Shown here piece by piece: positions 46,551 through 56,186 of a stretch of 57,165 bases of DNA. Made by a program: the position numbers and the translations under genes. The DNA lies in assembly GCA_007693485.1 (NCBI GenBank), contig REDM01000211.1, positions 1 to 57,165 of the forward strand, written 5' to 3'. The notes under the pieces are model-generated. The model saw nothing but the letters and a program-made list of their open reading frames with translations, was not told where the DNA came from and ran no database searches. The stretch comes from Spirochaetaceae bacterium. Lineage in GTDB: Bacteria; Spirochaetota; Spirochaetia; DSM-27196; PWMO01. The number at the start of each line of letters is the position of its first letter. The stretch's first letter is position 1.

Positions 46551-47692
46551 CGAAACGCCCCCAACGACCATCCGTAGCGCCGCGGACGAAACAGCTGGTT
46601 GATGGCGGGGGTCAGGACGTTCATGACCAGAAGCGCACCGGCAACGCCTTCGGCGCCTCCGGAGTAGCGGCGAAAGAGTACGGTAAGCGCACCGGCCCCC
46701 AGCCCAAAGACAATCTGTCCAATCGCGGTCCGAGGTGCGCAGGACGTGTCGGTTGCGATGAAAAACATCGCAAACACGACGCTGCCGGTCAGCAGGTGAA
46801 ACAGCACGTCGCCGGAGAAGAACCCGCCTCCGTAGGGAAGACCGCCAAACACCCAGGTGAGCGACGCGAACGAGAGGAAGAATGCGGTTGGAATTTCCCA
46901 CGTGATGATGCGCCGGCCAAAGAGAACAACCGAGCCGGCGAGCAGGAGTGCAATCGACGTCTCTCCGATGGCGCCTGGATGGTTCCCGAGAAACAGATCT
47001 ACGTATCCTGCCGGGAGCGCCGCACCAAACCGGCCCACGAGCACCTCATTGAACCACCCGGTTACCGTCGTGTCCAGCACGGTGCGCGGCACACCGATTC
47101 TCCCGAGATAACCGCTCAGACCGCCAATCACTACTTCACCGCGTTCCGCGGCTGCTCGGAGTAATCCGAGTGCCGTGGCCGAGGTCAGACCGTCGGGAGG
47201 AAGGGTTGCCGGAACCGTCCAGCGAGTCATTGCATCCGGCCATGAATAGGTCACAAACACCCACGCAGTGAGGGCGGGATGAAGCCAGATCCCGCTGATT
47301 CCGCCGAAGGTCCACTTGGCCACGCCAATCGCAACCAGGGTAGCGACAATCACGATCCCAAGGGGCACCGCCGGCGGCATCATCATGCCGATAACCAGAC
47401 CAACGAACGCGGCGTGCCATCCGGGCGCCGAACCCACCTCTACCCGATGAAAGCGGGCACGAAACAGTCGCACGATGATCGATTCGGCCACCAGACTCGA
47501 CACGACCGCCGTTGCGAGGACCAGTGCCGCGCGTAATCCAAAGAGCATCGTACCCCACGCGGCGGCGGGAAGCAGGCAGAAGAACGCAGTCGCAAGAAGC
47601 TCGCTGGACGAGGTTCGTTCGTGAAACTGCGGAGGCGCGTGGCGCGTCGGCACCACCACACCCGGCTCGAGACGCGGGGTTGAATCGCTCAC
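46547..47692 (-). CDS. rnfD: RnfD-like subunit
   Basis: Multi-TM; DGLTSATALGLLRAA flavinylation-type motif; GTG start overlaps rnfC stop. Confidence 0.87.
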   Translation of the reverse strand: MSDSTPRLEPGVVVPTRHAPPQFHERTSSSELLATAFFCLLPAAAWGTMLFGLRAALVLATAVVSSLVAESIIVRLFRARFHRVEVGSAPGWHAAFVGLVIGMMMPPAVPLGIVIVATLVAIGVAKWTFGGISGIWLHPALTAWVFVTYSWPDAMTRWTVPATLPPDGLTSATALGLLRAAAERGEVVIGGLSGYLGRIGVPRTVLDTTVTGWFNEVLVGRFGAALPAGYVDLFLGNHPGAIGETSIALLLAGSVVLFGRRIITWEIPTAFFLSFASLTWVFGGLPYGGGFFSGDVLFHLLTGSVVFAMFFIATDTSCAPRTAIGQIVFGLGAGALTVLFRRYSGGAEGVAGALLVMNVLTPAINQLFRPRRYGWSLGAFR

Positions 47693-49014
47693 ACCCCGCC
47701 TCCACCATTCTGCCGCCGGCCCTGCACCAGGGTCTCGGTCAACGGTATATGGGAGGGGCAGACGTAGCTGCAACAGCCGCACTCCCGACAATCGGCAAGC
47801 CCGGCCGCCGCCGCGTCGTTCGGCCGTTCGCGCTCGAGCATCTTGACCAGCGTCACCGGTTCCAGTCCCACCGGGCAGACCCGGATACAGCGCCCACACC
47901 CGATGCAGGGCGTTCGCTCCCCTTCGTTGACCTCGTCGGCCGAGAGCGCCAACACCCCAGTGGTCGTCTTGGTGATCGGAGTTGCCATGTCTGTGACGGT
48001 GTAGCCCATCATCGGACCACCGAGAACCAGACGCGCCGGTGTCTCGATCAGTCCGCCACACTCGGCCAGTAGAGCGCCCACGGGGGTGCCGATGCGTACC
48101 TTGACGTTGGATGGCGTGCCGATCGCCGAGCCGGCAACCGTAACAACGCGCTCGACCAGTGGTTTGCCGAGGGCGATCGCTTCGTACACCGCGTTGATGG
48201 TCGGAACGCTGGAGACAACGATCCGAAGGTCGATCGGCTGCCTGCCGGCGGGAACCTCTCGACCGATAACCTCACGAATCAGCAGTTTCTCGTCACCGGT
48301 GGGATAGGAAAGCGAGACGGCCCGCACGGCGAACGGGAGGCCTCGTTCGCGCACCAGTCGACGCAGCGCGGTCACCGCATCGCGCTTGTCTCCGCCCACC
48401 GCGATGGTCACCTTCCGGGCACCCGCGATGTGAGCGGCGATCCGCGCGCCCTCGAGAATATCGGAGGGCTTTTCCAGCATGAGGCGGTGGGTCGCGGTGA
48501 GGTAGGGCTCACTTTCCGCCCCGTTCACGATGAGGTGCTCGATTTCAACGCCTCGCGGAATTGTAAACTTACTGTCCGCCGGAGTTCCCCCACCTCCCAT
48601 TCCCACGACGCCGCACTCGCGAAGATTTCGCCGTAGATCGCGCGCGCCGCGATGGTGCCACTCCGCCGGGACCAGTGGTTTGCCGAGCCGCTCGAACTCC
48701 CCTTCGAGGTCGATCACGACACAGTTACTCGGCCGACCGGGATACACGTCTCGCAAACAGATCGTCGTTACCACGCCGGGAATCGGGGCGTGCACGTGGG
48801 CACTGTTTCGCCCCACCGCCCGCCCGATGAGCATTCCTTCGCGAACGCGGTCTCCTACTGAGACTACAGCTTCGGCAGCCGCCCCGGCGTGCTGGTGCAA
48901 GGGCACCACACACTGGGTCGGCAACGCGGCATTCCAGATGGCGCGACCGCGGGTGAGAGATTTGCGGTCATCGGGGAGCACCCCCCCGCGGGTGAGCGTT
49001 GGAAGCGGAATCAT
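47689..49014 (-). CDS. rnfC: RnfC-like subunit
   Basis: GVVGMGGGGTPADSKF; two 4Fe-4S motifs CIGCGRCIRVCP and CRECGCCSYVCP. Confidence 0.92.
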   Translation of the reverse strand: MIPLPTLTRGGVLPDDRKSLTRGRAIWNAALPTQCVVPLHQHAGAAAEAVVSVGDRVREGMLIGRAVGRNSAHVHAPIPGVVTTICLRDVYPGRPSNCVVIDLEGEFERLGKPLVPAEWHHRGARDLRRNLRECGVVGMGGGGTPADSKFTIPRGVEIEHLIVNGAESEPYLTATHRLMLEKPSDILEGARIAAHIAGARKVTIAVGGDKRDAVTALRRLVRERGLPFAVRAVSLSYPTGDEKLLIREVIGREVPAGRQPIDLRIVVSSVPTINAVYEAIALGKPLVERVVTVAGSAIGTPSNVKVRIGTPVGALLAECGGLIETPARLVLGGPMMGYTVTDMATPITKTTTGVLALSADEVNEGERTPCIGCGRCIRVCPVGLEPVTLVKMLERERPNDAAAAGLADCRECGCCSYVCPSHIPLTETLVQGRRQNGGGGV

Positions 49015-50564
49015 GCGTGTTGTCGATTGCTCCTCTGCACCAGGGCGTGTGTCCGAAACAAGTGCGCGCCACCCCACATCAGCGCGTAGGGCAGCACGAG
49101 CATCATCAGGAGCGCTGCGTGACGCACCAGAGACACCGGAGAAGAGTATACCGCACCCACCGAACGCATCTCAACCCGAACGGGAGTATTCTGAGCGATC
49201 AGAATCGCCTCGACCGCGTGAGAGGGGCGCTCGGCAAACACGCGCGCAAGCCACGCGTCGTCATACACCGCGACCGTCTCCACGGTCTGTTCCACCGCCA
49301 CTTCATTCTGTATGAAGCGTGGCAGCGAGAACTCCTCGTCCTGCGCGGGCAGATCGAAGGGCCGTCGATACATGAAGCCCTCCTGAAACGCACGATGGGC
49401 AACGAAGGCGGCAAGATCGGGCGGCGCTCCGTCTGTATCGAGGCGGTCTTCACCGCGGGGGGGCCAGATATGCGAGAGGGACGAAAGCGTGAGCTCCACT
49501 GAGGGACGCGCTGCCGGAGCCGGTTGGGGAAGCACAATCTCCGATGGCGCCGGAAGCCACCGCTGCGCAACGGGCACCGCGAGCGCGACAGCAATCGCCA
49601 GGGGAACAATGACCGGCAGTACCACCGCCGGCTTTGAAGAGGTGATCGCGACCGGGACGAAAAGCCGGTGCTCGCACCGGCGATAGCGGTACACCCGCAG
49701 CGACGTCACCAGTACCGTTGTGCCCACCAACCCCGCGAGGCCCAGAAGCAGTGACGCCACTTCGTCAGCTTCGGCTGGTTGCACAACAGAGACCGCCACG
49801 GCCATCCCCAGGACCGGAAGCAGCGCCCGCAATGAAGCCTGCACCACCACCGACCGGCTCGTCCCGCCGGATACCGAACGGGCGCGGAGGCTGAGCAGAC
49901 TGCCCCCACAGCCGAGACTCCACGCCACAAGAAGCGCGCCTGCCGCGGCGAAGGCGCTCAGCGAACCCACCGCGTTCAGGGGAAGCAGCACCGCGGCAGC
50001 GGGAATGACCGCCCAGCGAAAACCCCGCGCATGCACGAATACCAGCAGTACCAGAACGCCGAATCCCAGAGGAAACACCAGGTTTCGGCCGTGGTTCCAC
50101 TCCGGCAGGCGCCACGCGGCGCCGAGTCCCTCCATGGCGGTGGTCACCCGGCGGTAGAGCCGGATCGAGCGGTCCTCGGCGGCAAGGTAGTAGATGGCGG
50201 CCGGCTCATCGTTCATCGTCGTGCGAAACCATCGCGGCAGGCCCCGGATGTAGGGATCGACTCGCGGATCAACCGGGTCGAAGCGCAACGGAACCGCGGC
50301 AAGCGGATACTCGACCAGACGGCCAAATCCGTTGATCGACACGGTGGTCGTACACTCCGCGATCACCGGATCGATTCCCGCATCGACGAGCCGATTCACC
50401 ACCAGCTCGCAGGGAACCGACGCATCCACCACGAGGGCGCGGTGCCCCAGCCAGGATGACCGGCTATCGGCGGTGCGGCGACCGGTCCCCGGACTCTGCC
50501 ACGATCCAAAGAAAACGATGAGCAGGGTGATTCCAATGATGAGAAGGCCGCGCCACGGTTTCAT
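49011..50564 (-). CDS. Multi-pass membrane protein of unknown function, operonic with rnfC
   Basis: N-terminal TM, periplasmic-like domain, TM block, C-terminal soluble domain; 4-nt overlap with rnfC. Confidence 0.75.
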   Translation of the reverse strand: MKPWRGLLIIGITLLIVFFGSWQSPGTGRRTADSRSSWLGHRALVVDASVPCELVVNRLVDAGIDPVIAECTTTVSINGFGRLVEYPLAAVPLRFDPVDPRVDPYIRGLPRWFRTTMNDEPAAIYYLAAEDRSIRLYRRVTTAMEGLGAAWRLPEWNHGRNLVFPLGFGVLVLLVFVHARGFRWAVIPAAAVLLPLNAVGSLSAFAAAGALLVAWSLGCGGSLLSLRARSVSGGTSRSVVVQASLRALLPVLGMAVAVSVVQPAEADEVASLLLGLAGLVGTTVLVTSLRVYRYRRCEHRLFVPVAITSSKPAVVLPVIVPLAIAVALAVPVAQRWLPAPSEIVLPQPAPAARPSVELTLSSLSHIWPPRGEDRLDTDGAPPDLAAFVAHRAFQEGFMYRRPFDLPAQDEEFSLPRFIQNEVAVEQTVETVAVYDDAWLARVFAERPSHAVEAILIAQNTPVRVEMRSVGAVYSSPVSLVRHAALLMMLVLPYALMWGGAHLFRTHALVQRSNRQHA

Positions 50565-50573
50565 GAGTCACCG

Positions 50574-51053
50574 CTACAGAATACTGAAGGCTACCGCGAT
50601 GAAGAACCCGAGCAGCACTCCCACGGAAACCTCGCTGGGAGTGTGTCCATTTACCTCTTTGACGAGGGTGAACTCGATGTCATGCCGGCGTTGAAGCTCA
50701 ACGCCGAGCCGGTTCAATGCCTGTGCCTGCAGACCAGCCGCTCGACGAACACCCAGCGCATCGCGAATGATAAGTATTCCGTAGAACAGTGCGAGCGAGA
50801 AGAGGGGATCCGTCAGGCCGTAGCGAAACCCGATCGCGGTGGCAAGCGCCGTAACCAGCGACGAGTGACTCGACGGCATGCCACCGGTCTTCCACAGCAG
50901 TGTCTCGGCGATATCCCGGGTGCCACGACTTCGGTTGCGCACCACATCGATCACCGACTTGAGGAGTTGGGCGATAAACCAGCTGAAAAACGCAGAAAGG
51001 AATACCGGACTCGAGAGAAACCGGTAGAACTCCGCGGCCGTCCGAGGCTCCAT
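50574..51053 (-). CDS. Divergent PAP2-family (DUF212-like) membrane protein
   Basis: WKTGGMPSSHSSLVTALATAIG, IIRDALGVRRAAGLQAQALN, NGHTPSEVSVGVLLG. Confidence 0.87.
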   Translation of the reverse strand: MEPRTAAEFYRFLSSPVFLSAFFSWFIAQLLKSVIDVVRNRSRGTRDIAETLLWKTGGMPSSHSSLVTALATAIGFRYGLTDPLFSLALFYGILIIRDALGVRRAAGLQAQALNRLGVELQRRHDIEFTLVKEVNGHTPSEVSVGVLLGFFIAVAFSIL

Positions 51054-51103
51054 GATGGCATCGATTGTAAATGCCTCACCACCTTTGTCAAGCGGATCGA
51101 AAC

Positions 51104-52171
51104 ATGTCAGAATACCCCATGCATCCACAGCAGCAACGCGAACCACATCAACTGACCGCCGGCCGAGATGACGCGGGCCGCCGCCTCGACCGCATCGTGC
51201 GCCGCGCCTTTCCCTCGCTGAGTCTCTCGCTTCTCCATCGGTTGATGCGCACGGGCGCGATCCGGCTGAACGGGACCCGCTGCACCGCCGCGTCCCGCGT
51301 TGCCGAGGGTGACGTGATTTCGGTTCACCTGCCCGCTGATGACGCCGCGGCAAACCGCAACGCAACGGCGGTTACCGCTTCCGCTCACGGTAGTGCCGTT
51401 GTGCCGGACGGGAGCGAGGACACGAAGAGCGACCCCCTGATTGCAGGGCGGATCCTGCTGGAGAACGAACACATCCTTGCGGTTCATAAGCGGCGAGGAA
51501 CGCTGGTTCACGGCGAGGGCTCCCTCGCGGAATCGGTGACACGCTATCTGAGCGGATCGCTTCCGCCTTCGCTCTCGTTCCGCCCCGGCCCCCTGCACCG
51601 ACTCGACCGCAACAGCTCCGGGGTCATTCTCTTTGGAAAAAGCATCGAGGGAGCGCGTCGATTCTCGCAGCTGCTGCGCGAGCGCTCGGTGATCAAGCGA
51701 TATGTGGCAGTGCTCTCCGGCGCGCTGCGCGGCGATGCGAGCTGGGATCAGGCGATTGAGCGCGACCACCGCGCGATGCGCTCCACCGCCGGTGAGCGCG
51801 GCGACGACGCGCTGACCAGGGTTCGCTCGCTCGCGCACGGAAAGGATCATCGCGGAGCGCCGCTCACCCTCGCCCTCTGCGAAATCCATTCCGGACGCAC
51901 GCACCAGATCCGCGCCCACGCCGCCGAGGCGGGCACCCCCCTTGCCGGTGACGCGAAGTACGGCGGCGGCTCGATTCTCGGCGGCTACGTCCTGCACGCC
52001 CTGTCGATCGAGCTTCTCGAACCCGATCCAATTCTCGGCTTTCACGTCCTGGTCGATCCCGTGGAACAGGCAACGCAGGAGCGCATCGAGCGCTGGTTCG
52101 GTCCGGATGGGCAACGCGCAGTGCGGGCCGTTGCCCAAATCGACGGGAAGCGACTACACTTACGCCCATGA
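51104..52171 (+). CDS. RluA-family pseudouridine synthase
   Basis: S4-like N terminus; HRLDRNSSGVILFGK catalytic motif; SGRTHQIRAH. Confidence 0.92.
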   Translation: MSEYPMHPQQQREPHQLTAGRDDAGRRLDRIVRRAFPSLSLSLLHRLMRTGAIRLNGTRCTAASRVAEGDVISVHLPADDAAANRNATAVTASAHGSAVVPDGSEDTKSDPLIAGRILLENEHILAVHKRRGTLVHGEGSLAESVTRYLSGSLPPSLSFRPGPLHRLDRNSSGVILFGKSIEGARRFSQLLRERSVIKRYVAVLSGALRGDASWDQAIERDHRAMRSTAGERGDDALTRVRSLAHGKDHRGAPLTLALCEIHSGRTHQIRAHAAEAGTPLAGDAKYGGGSILGGYVLHALSIELLEPDPILGFHVLVDPVEQATQERIERWFGPDGQRAVRAVAQIDGKRLHLRP

Positions 52172-53034
52172 AGCATCTTGTGTCGCAGCTCATCTGGCGA
52201 TTTCGTGGCATCAAAGTCTTCGCCCTGGTGGGAAAGAGCGGAACCGGAAAAAGTTTTCGGGCGCGGCTGGTGCTGCAGAAGTATAACATCGAGCTGCTCG
52301 TGGACGACGGACTGCTCATCCGCGACCAGAAGATTGTCGCGGGTCGGTCGGCCAAGCGCGAAAAAGCCTACCTCAGCGCGGTCAAGACGGCGCTCTTCAG
52401 CGACCGGGATCACCGTAAACAGGTGCGAGCCGCGCTCGAGCGCGAACGATTCAAGCGCATTCTGATCATCGGCACCTCGGATCGCATGGTGATCAAGATC
52501 GCCGACATCCTCCAGCTCCCCCCGCCGAGCAAGATCATCCAGATTGAAGACATCGCCACCGCCGAAGAAATTCGCACCGCCATCAATTATCGGAAGGTCC
52601 AGGGCAGCCACGTGATCCCGGTTCCGTCGATCGAGGTGCGCCGCAACTATCCGCGCGCCATGACCGATTCCATCAAGATCCTGCTGAGGAAGGGCGTGGG
52701 CTTCTTCCGCCGACACGACGTCTATGAGAAGGCCGTGGTTCGCCCCGACTTCAGTACCAAGGGCAACATCTCAATATCCGAAGCGGCGCTCAGTCAGATG
52801 GTGATGCATTGCATCTACGAATACTCCGCGCAGGCCGGTATTCGCAAGGTCGCGGTGAAAAACGAGCCCAAGGGCTACACCTTCGACGTCTACCTCGACG
52901 TTCCCTACGGGAGCCAGCTCTCGGGTACCATCCACGGCATGCAGAGCTACATCGTGGAAAACCTGGAGAAGTACACGGGCATCATCGTGCGACGAGTAAA
53001 CATCGTGGTGGATGCGGTGAGCGAGCGACGCTGA
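52168..53034 (+). CDS. P-loop NTPase with C-terminal Asp23/Gls24-like domain
   Basis: Walker A LVGKSGTGKSF; C terminus NISISEAALSQMVMHCIYEY...YGSQLSGTIHGMQSYIVENLEKYTGIIVRRVNIVVDAV. Confidence 0.75.
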   Translation: MKHLVSQLIWRFRGIKVFALVGKSGTGKSFRARLVLQKYNIELLVDDGLLIRDQKIVAGRSAKREKAYLSAVKTALFSDRDHRKQVRAALERERFKRILIIGTSDRMVIKIADILQLPPPSKIIQIEDIATAEEIRTAINYRKVQGSHVIPVPSIEVRRNYPRAMTDSIKILLRKGVGFFRRHDVYEKAVVRPDFSTKGNISISEAALSQMVMHCIYEYSAQAGIRKVAVKNEPKGYTFDVYLDVPYGSQLSGTIHGMQSYIVENLEKYTGIIVRRVNIVVDAVSERR

Positions 53035-53119
53035 AACAACGGTGCTGCGTGATGCGCCCACGGTGTGGTTTGACACCGGTGCGCCCGAAGCATACTATGG
53101 AACGAGTTTGGAGGTGACC

Positions 53120-54298
53120 ATGAAACAGATGGTGTCGGTGATCATGCTGCTACTCGCGACTACCGCCCTTGGCGCACAGACTCAGCACGAAGTGGTTACA
53201 AACCACTACCGGGTGCTGTCACAGGTCAGCCGGGAACACGCCGAGCAGACCGCCGCGAAGCTCGAAGCGATGATTCCGCTCTACAACCGGTATTTTCGGT
53301 TTGATCTTTCCACCCTTCCCCGACCGATGACCGTTCGGATCTTTGCCGATCGCGCGGGGTTCCACGCCTATCTGCTCGATACCATTGGTGAGGATCGCGA
53401 CGACTTTGTCTACCTGCACTACAGCGATCCCGCACGAAGCGAGCTGATCGCCTATTCCATGGACTCTCCGCAGTTCGAGCACGCACTCGTTCACCAGAAC
53501 TTCATTCAGTTTCTGCGCGCCTTTGTTGCCAATCCTCCCCTCTGGATACGCGAGGGCTTTGCCGTCTTCTTCGAACGCTCGCGGTTTGACCCCGCGTTGG
53601 AAACGGTGGTCTATCGCGAGAACCTCGCGTGGCTCGACGCGCTGAAGGCAATTCTCGACGGCAGCGCCGGCGTGGCTCCCCTTCCTCTGGGAGAAATGCT
53701 CACCATGGACGTCGAGACCGCTCGGCGCAACCTCGAGGTGTTCTATCCGCAGGCGTGGGGAATGGTCTCGTTTCTGGTGAACGCGGAAAGCCGCGATATC
53801 AACCGGCTGCTCTGGGACGCGATCAATGCGCTGTCACCCACCGCATCGCTGCGGGACAACATTGACCGGGTCCACCAGCGGGCCTTTTCATGGATCGATG
53901 AGGCGCAGATGGTCGAGAGCTTTCTCGCATACATTGACTCGCGCCGCTCCTTCCCCTCGCTGGTAGAGGACGGCATCGACGCCTACGATCTTCGCGACTT
54001 CGCAGCCGCAGAAACCGCCTTCATCACTGCAGTCAACATCGACCCCGAGAACCACATTCCACACTACTACCTCGGGCTGATCAACTACGAGCGAGGAAAC
54101 CACCAGCTCGCCGAGCAGTACTTCCGCGAGGCGATGGAACGAGACGCTCCCGAGGCGCTGGTCTTCTACGCCATGGGCGTCAACGCATTTGCGGCCGGTC
54201 GGTTTGCTGATGCAACGCGGTTTTTTGAAGAGACCATGGGACGTGATCCAGAGCGATTTGCCGATCGAATCAATCAACTGCTCGACCGAATGAACTGA
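53120..54298 (+). CDS. Exported peptidase-MA-like/TPR protein
   Basis: Signal peptide; FEHALVHQNFIQFL...PPLWIREGFAVFFE; C-terminal TPR-like repeats. Confidence 0.75.
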   Translation: MKQMVSVIMLLLATTALGAQTQHEVVTNHYRVLSQVSREHAEQTAAKLEAMIPLYNRYFRFDLSTLPRPMTVRIFADRAGFHAYLLDTIGEDRDDFVYLHYSDPARSELIAYSMDSPQFEHALVHQNFIQFLRAFVANPPLWIREGFAVFFERSRFDPALETVVYRENLAWLDALKAILDGSAGVAPLPLGEMLTMDVETARRNLEVFYPQAWGMVSFLVNAESRDINRLLWDAINALSPTASLRDNIDRVHQRAFSWIDEAQMVESFLAYIDSRRSFPSLVEDGIDAYDLRDFAAAETAFITAVNIDPENHIPHYYLGLINYERGNHQLAEQYFREAMERDAPEALVFYAMGVNAFAAGRFADATRFFEETMGRDPERFADRINQLLDRMN

Positions 54299-54337
54299 CG
54301 CGGCGGGTCCGCCGCCTGCGCGTTGGAACAGCGCTCA

Positions 54338-54368
54338 GCCGTGCCCGGCTTGCGCAGGTGGGCACGGC
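54338..54368. terminator. Hairpin between convergent genes
   Basis: gccgtgccc-N13-gggcacggc abutting the pcnB stop. Confidence 0.5.
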
Positions 54369-55421
54369 CTAAATTGTGCCTTCGGCCCGGTACCACTTGC
54401 GTCGACGAACCAGGAATACCAGCGCCTTCTGTACGTCCTTATTGGCGGGTGTGATGGGCGCAATAACGTGCTTGAGGTCGGCAAAGGCGTCCTGAAACGG
54501 AATTCGATCCATGGCGCCAAACTCACTTTTCAAGTAGAGGTAGTCGCACAGGAAATAGGCCAGCGCGCGGGAGCGGCGCTGGTCGTCTTCGATCTGCTTC
54601 TGACGATCCAGCGTCTGCAATCGCTCGTGCACCAGTGCGGAGAACGCCTTGTCGCGCATCGCGGCATCCATGCGCGGTACCACGTACTGAAAGAGCCGAT
54701 AGCGCTGCAGTTCCGCGATGATCGGCGACGCGTAGCCGGACTGCAGAATCTTGAACAGCTCCTCCGTCATGCGCGACGGCGGACAGCTTGCCAGCAGGTC
54801 AACCGAACGGCGGATCTGCCGGCGCAGCGGACCCACCATGCGCAGTCCACCGGTTACCGAATACTTCACCGCTCGAATCATTCGTACGGAATCTTCGGTG
54901 AAGATGCGATCGAGCGGAATGAGCGGACGCAGTTTCCGGGCGCGGAGATCGCGCAGTCCGTCCACGTAATCGAGCAGCACCTGATCAACCGGGCAGTAAA
55001 ACATCGCATTCACCGAGAAATCGCGACGGCGCACGTCTTCTTCGATGGCGCCATATACGTTGTTGAACACCTCCGCATTCTCGGAGCGGAAGGTGGAGAC
55101 TTCGATGATCTTGTCGTGGAAGAAGACGTGGACCAGCCGAAAGCGTCGACCAATCACCCGACTGTTGCGAAAGAGTTTACGGATCTGGTTGGGGGAAGCG
55201 TCGGTTGCGACGTCAAAATCTTTGGGCTTCTTGCCGAGAAGCAGGTCACGGACGGCGCCACCGACGATATACGCGGTATACCCTCCTCCGCGCAGGCGGC
55301 GGATAATCTTGAGCGCGTCGACATCAACATCGGCAACGGGAATTCCGTGCTCTTCCTTGGAGTAAACTACCGCCTGTTTTACCGCGGAACCGTTTTTGGC
55401 TGTTGTGTATCGTATCCGCAT
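54369..55421 (-). CDS. pcnB: Poly(A) polymerase I-like / tRNA nucleotidyltransferase family
   Basis: YIVGGAVRDLLLGKKPKDFDVATDA, RNSRVIGRRFRLVHV, RRRDFSVNAMFY. Confidence 0.9.
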   Translation of the reverse strand: MRIRYTTAKNGSAVKQAVVYSKEEHGIPVADVDVDALKIIRRLRGGGYTAYIVGGAVRDLLLGKKPKDFDVATDASPNQIRKLFRNSRVIGRRFRLVHVFFHDKIIEVSTFRSENAEVFNNVYGAIEEDVRRRDFSVNAMFYCPVDQVLLDYVDGLRDLRARKLRPLIPLDRIFTEDSVRMIRAVKYSVTGGLRMVGPLRRQIRRSVDLLASCPPSRMTEELFKILQSGYASPIIAELQRYRLFQYVVPRMDAAMRDKAFSALVHERLQTLDRQKQIEDDQRRSRALAYFLCDYLYLKSEFGAMDRIPFQDAFADLKHVIAPITPANKDVQKALVFLVRRRKWYRAEGTI

Positions 55422-55502
55422 GAAGCTGCACGTTCCTGCTCTGTTATAGCTGCATTCTTCCCGGCCCGTCAAGGAAGGATTCGTGGCAGCAGTTCCGTGC
55501 CG

Positions 55503-56147
55503 CTACTCGCCTGCGCCGATCACCTGTTGCATGGTGGCGATGGTAAAGTCTACTTCGTCCTGGTTGATGGTGTGCGGCATACCCGGGTAGAGCCGCTCGG
55601 TCACCGACGCGCCGAGTCGGCGAAACAGCTCGGACGATTCCTGTACCCGGGTCTTCGGGATGTGAAAATCGATATCGCTGCACCCAAGAAAGACCGGTGT
55701 TTCCGCCAGCGAACCGTGGTGTTTCCAATCGGAGGCGTCCGGACCGATCAGGCCGCCGGAGAGCCCAAAGACGGCCCCGTAGCGACGCGGATGACGGGCG
55801 GCAAACTCGAGGGCGAGGCAGGCGCCTTGCGAAAACCCGAGCAGCATGATCCGCTCATGGGCGATGCCGTCGGCAACCAGCGAATCAACGATACGACCAA
55901 TCACCCACAACGCGCTGGAGAGGCCCGGCTCGTTCTTTCTTATGGGCGAGAGAAAGCTCAGCGGGTACCAGCTGTTTTCGGCAGCCTGGGGCGCGCGGTA
56001 CGCAACGTCGGGAACGCCAAAGGCAGCGTGAAGACTGAGGATGTCGGCGGCGTTCCCGCCACGACCGTGAATCATGACCATCGCGGCTTTAGCCTGATCG
56101 ACGGGGGCTCCGGCGGTAAGTGCCGGCTGATCGGAATGAGGCTTCAT
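55503..56147 (-). CDS. Alpha/beta hydrolase, phospholipase/carboxylesterase family
   Basis: MIHGRGG, LLGFSQGACLALEFAARHP (GxSxG), GMPHTI. Confidence 0.9.
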   Translation of the reverse strand: MKPHSDQPALTAGAPVDQAKAAMVMIHGRGGNAADILSLHAAFGVPDVAYRAPQAAENSWYPLSFLSPIRKNEPGLSSALWVIGRIVDSLVADGIAHERIMLLGFSQGACLALEFAARHPRRYGAVFGLSGGLIGPDASDWKHHGSLAETPVFLGCSDIDFHIPKTRVQESSELFRRLGASVTERLYPGMPHTINQDEVDFTIATMQQVIGAGE

Positions 56148-56186
56148 AGTGCGTGAAACATACGAATAACCGGGTGTGAGCGTCGA

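Noticed and set aside
54468-56156. Plus-strand ORF (562 aa) opposite pcnB and the hydrolase
   Set aside because: Spans two convincing minus-strand genes plus their intergenic gap; no domain signal.
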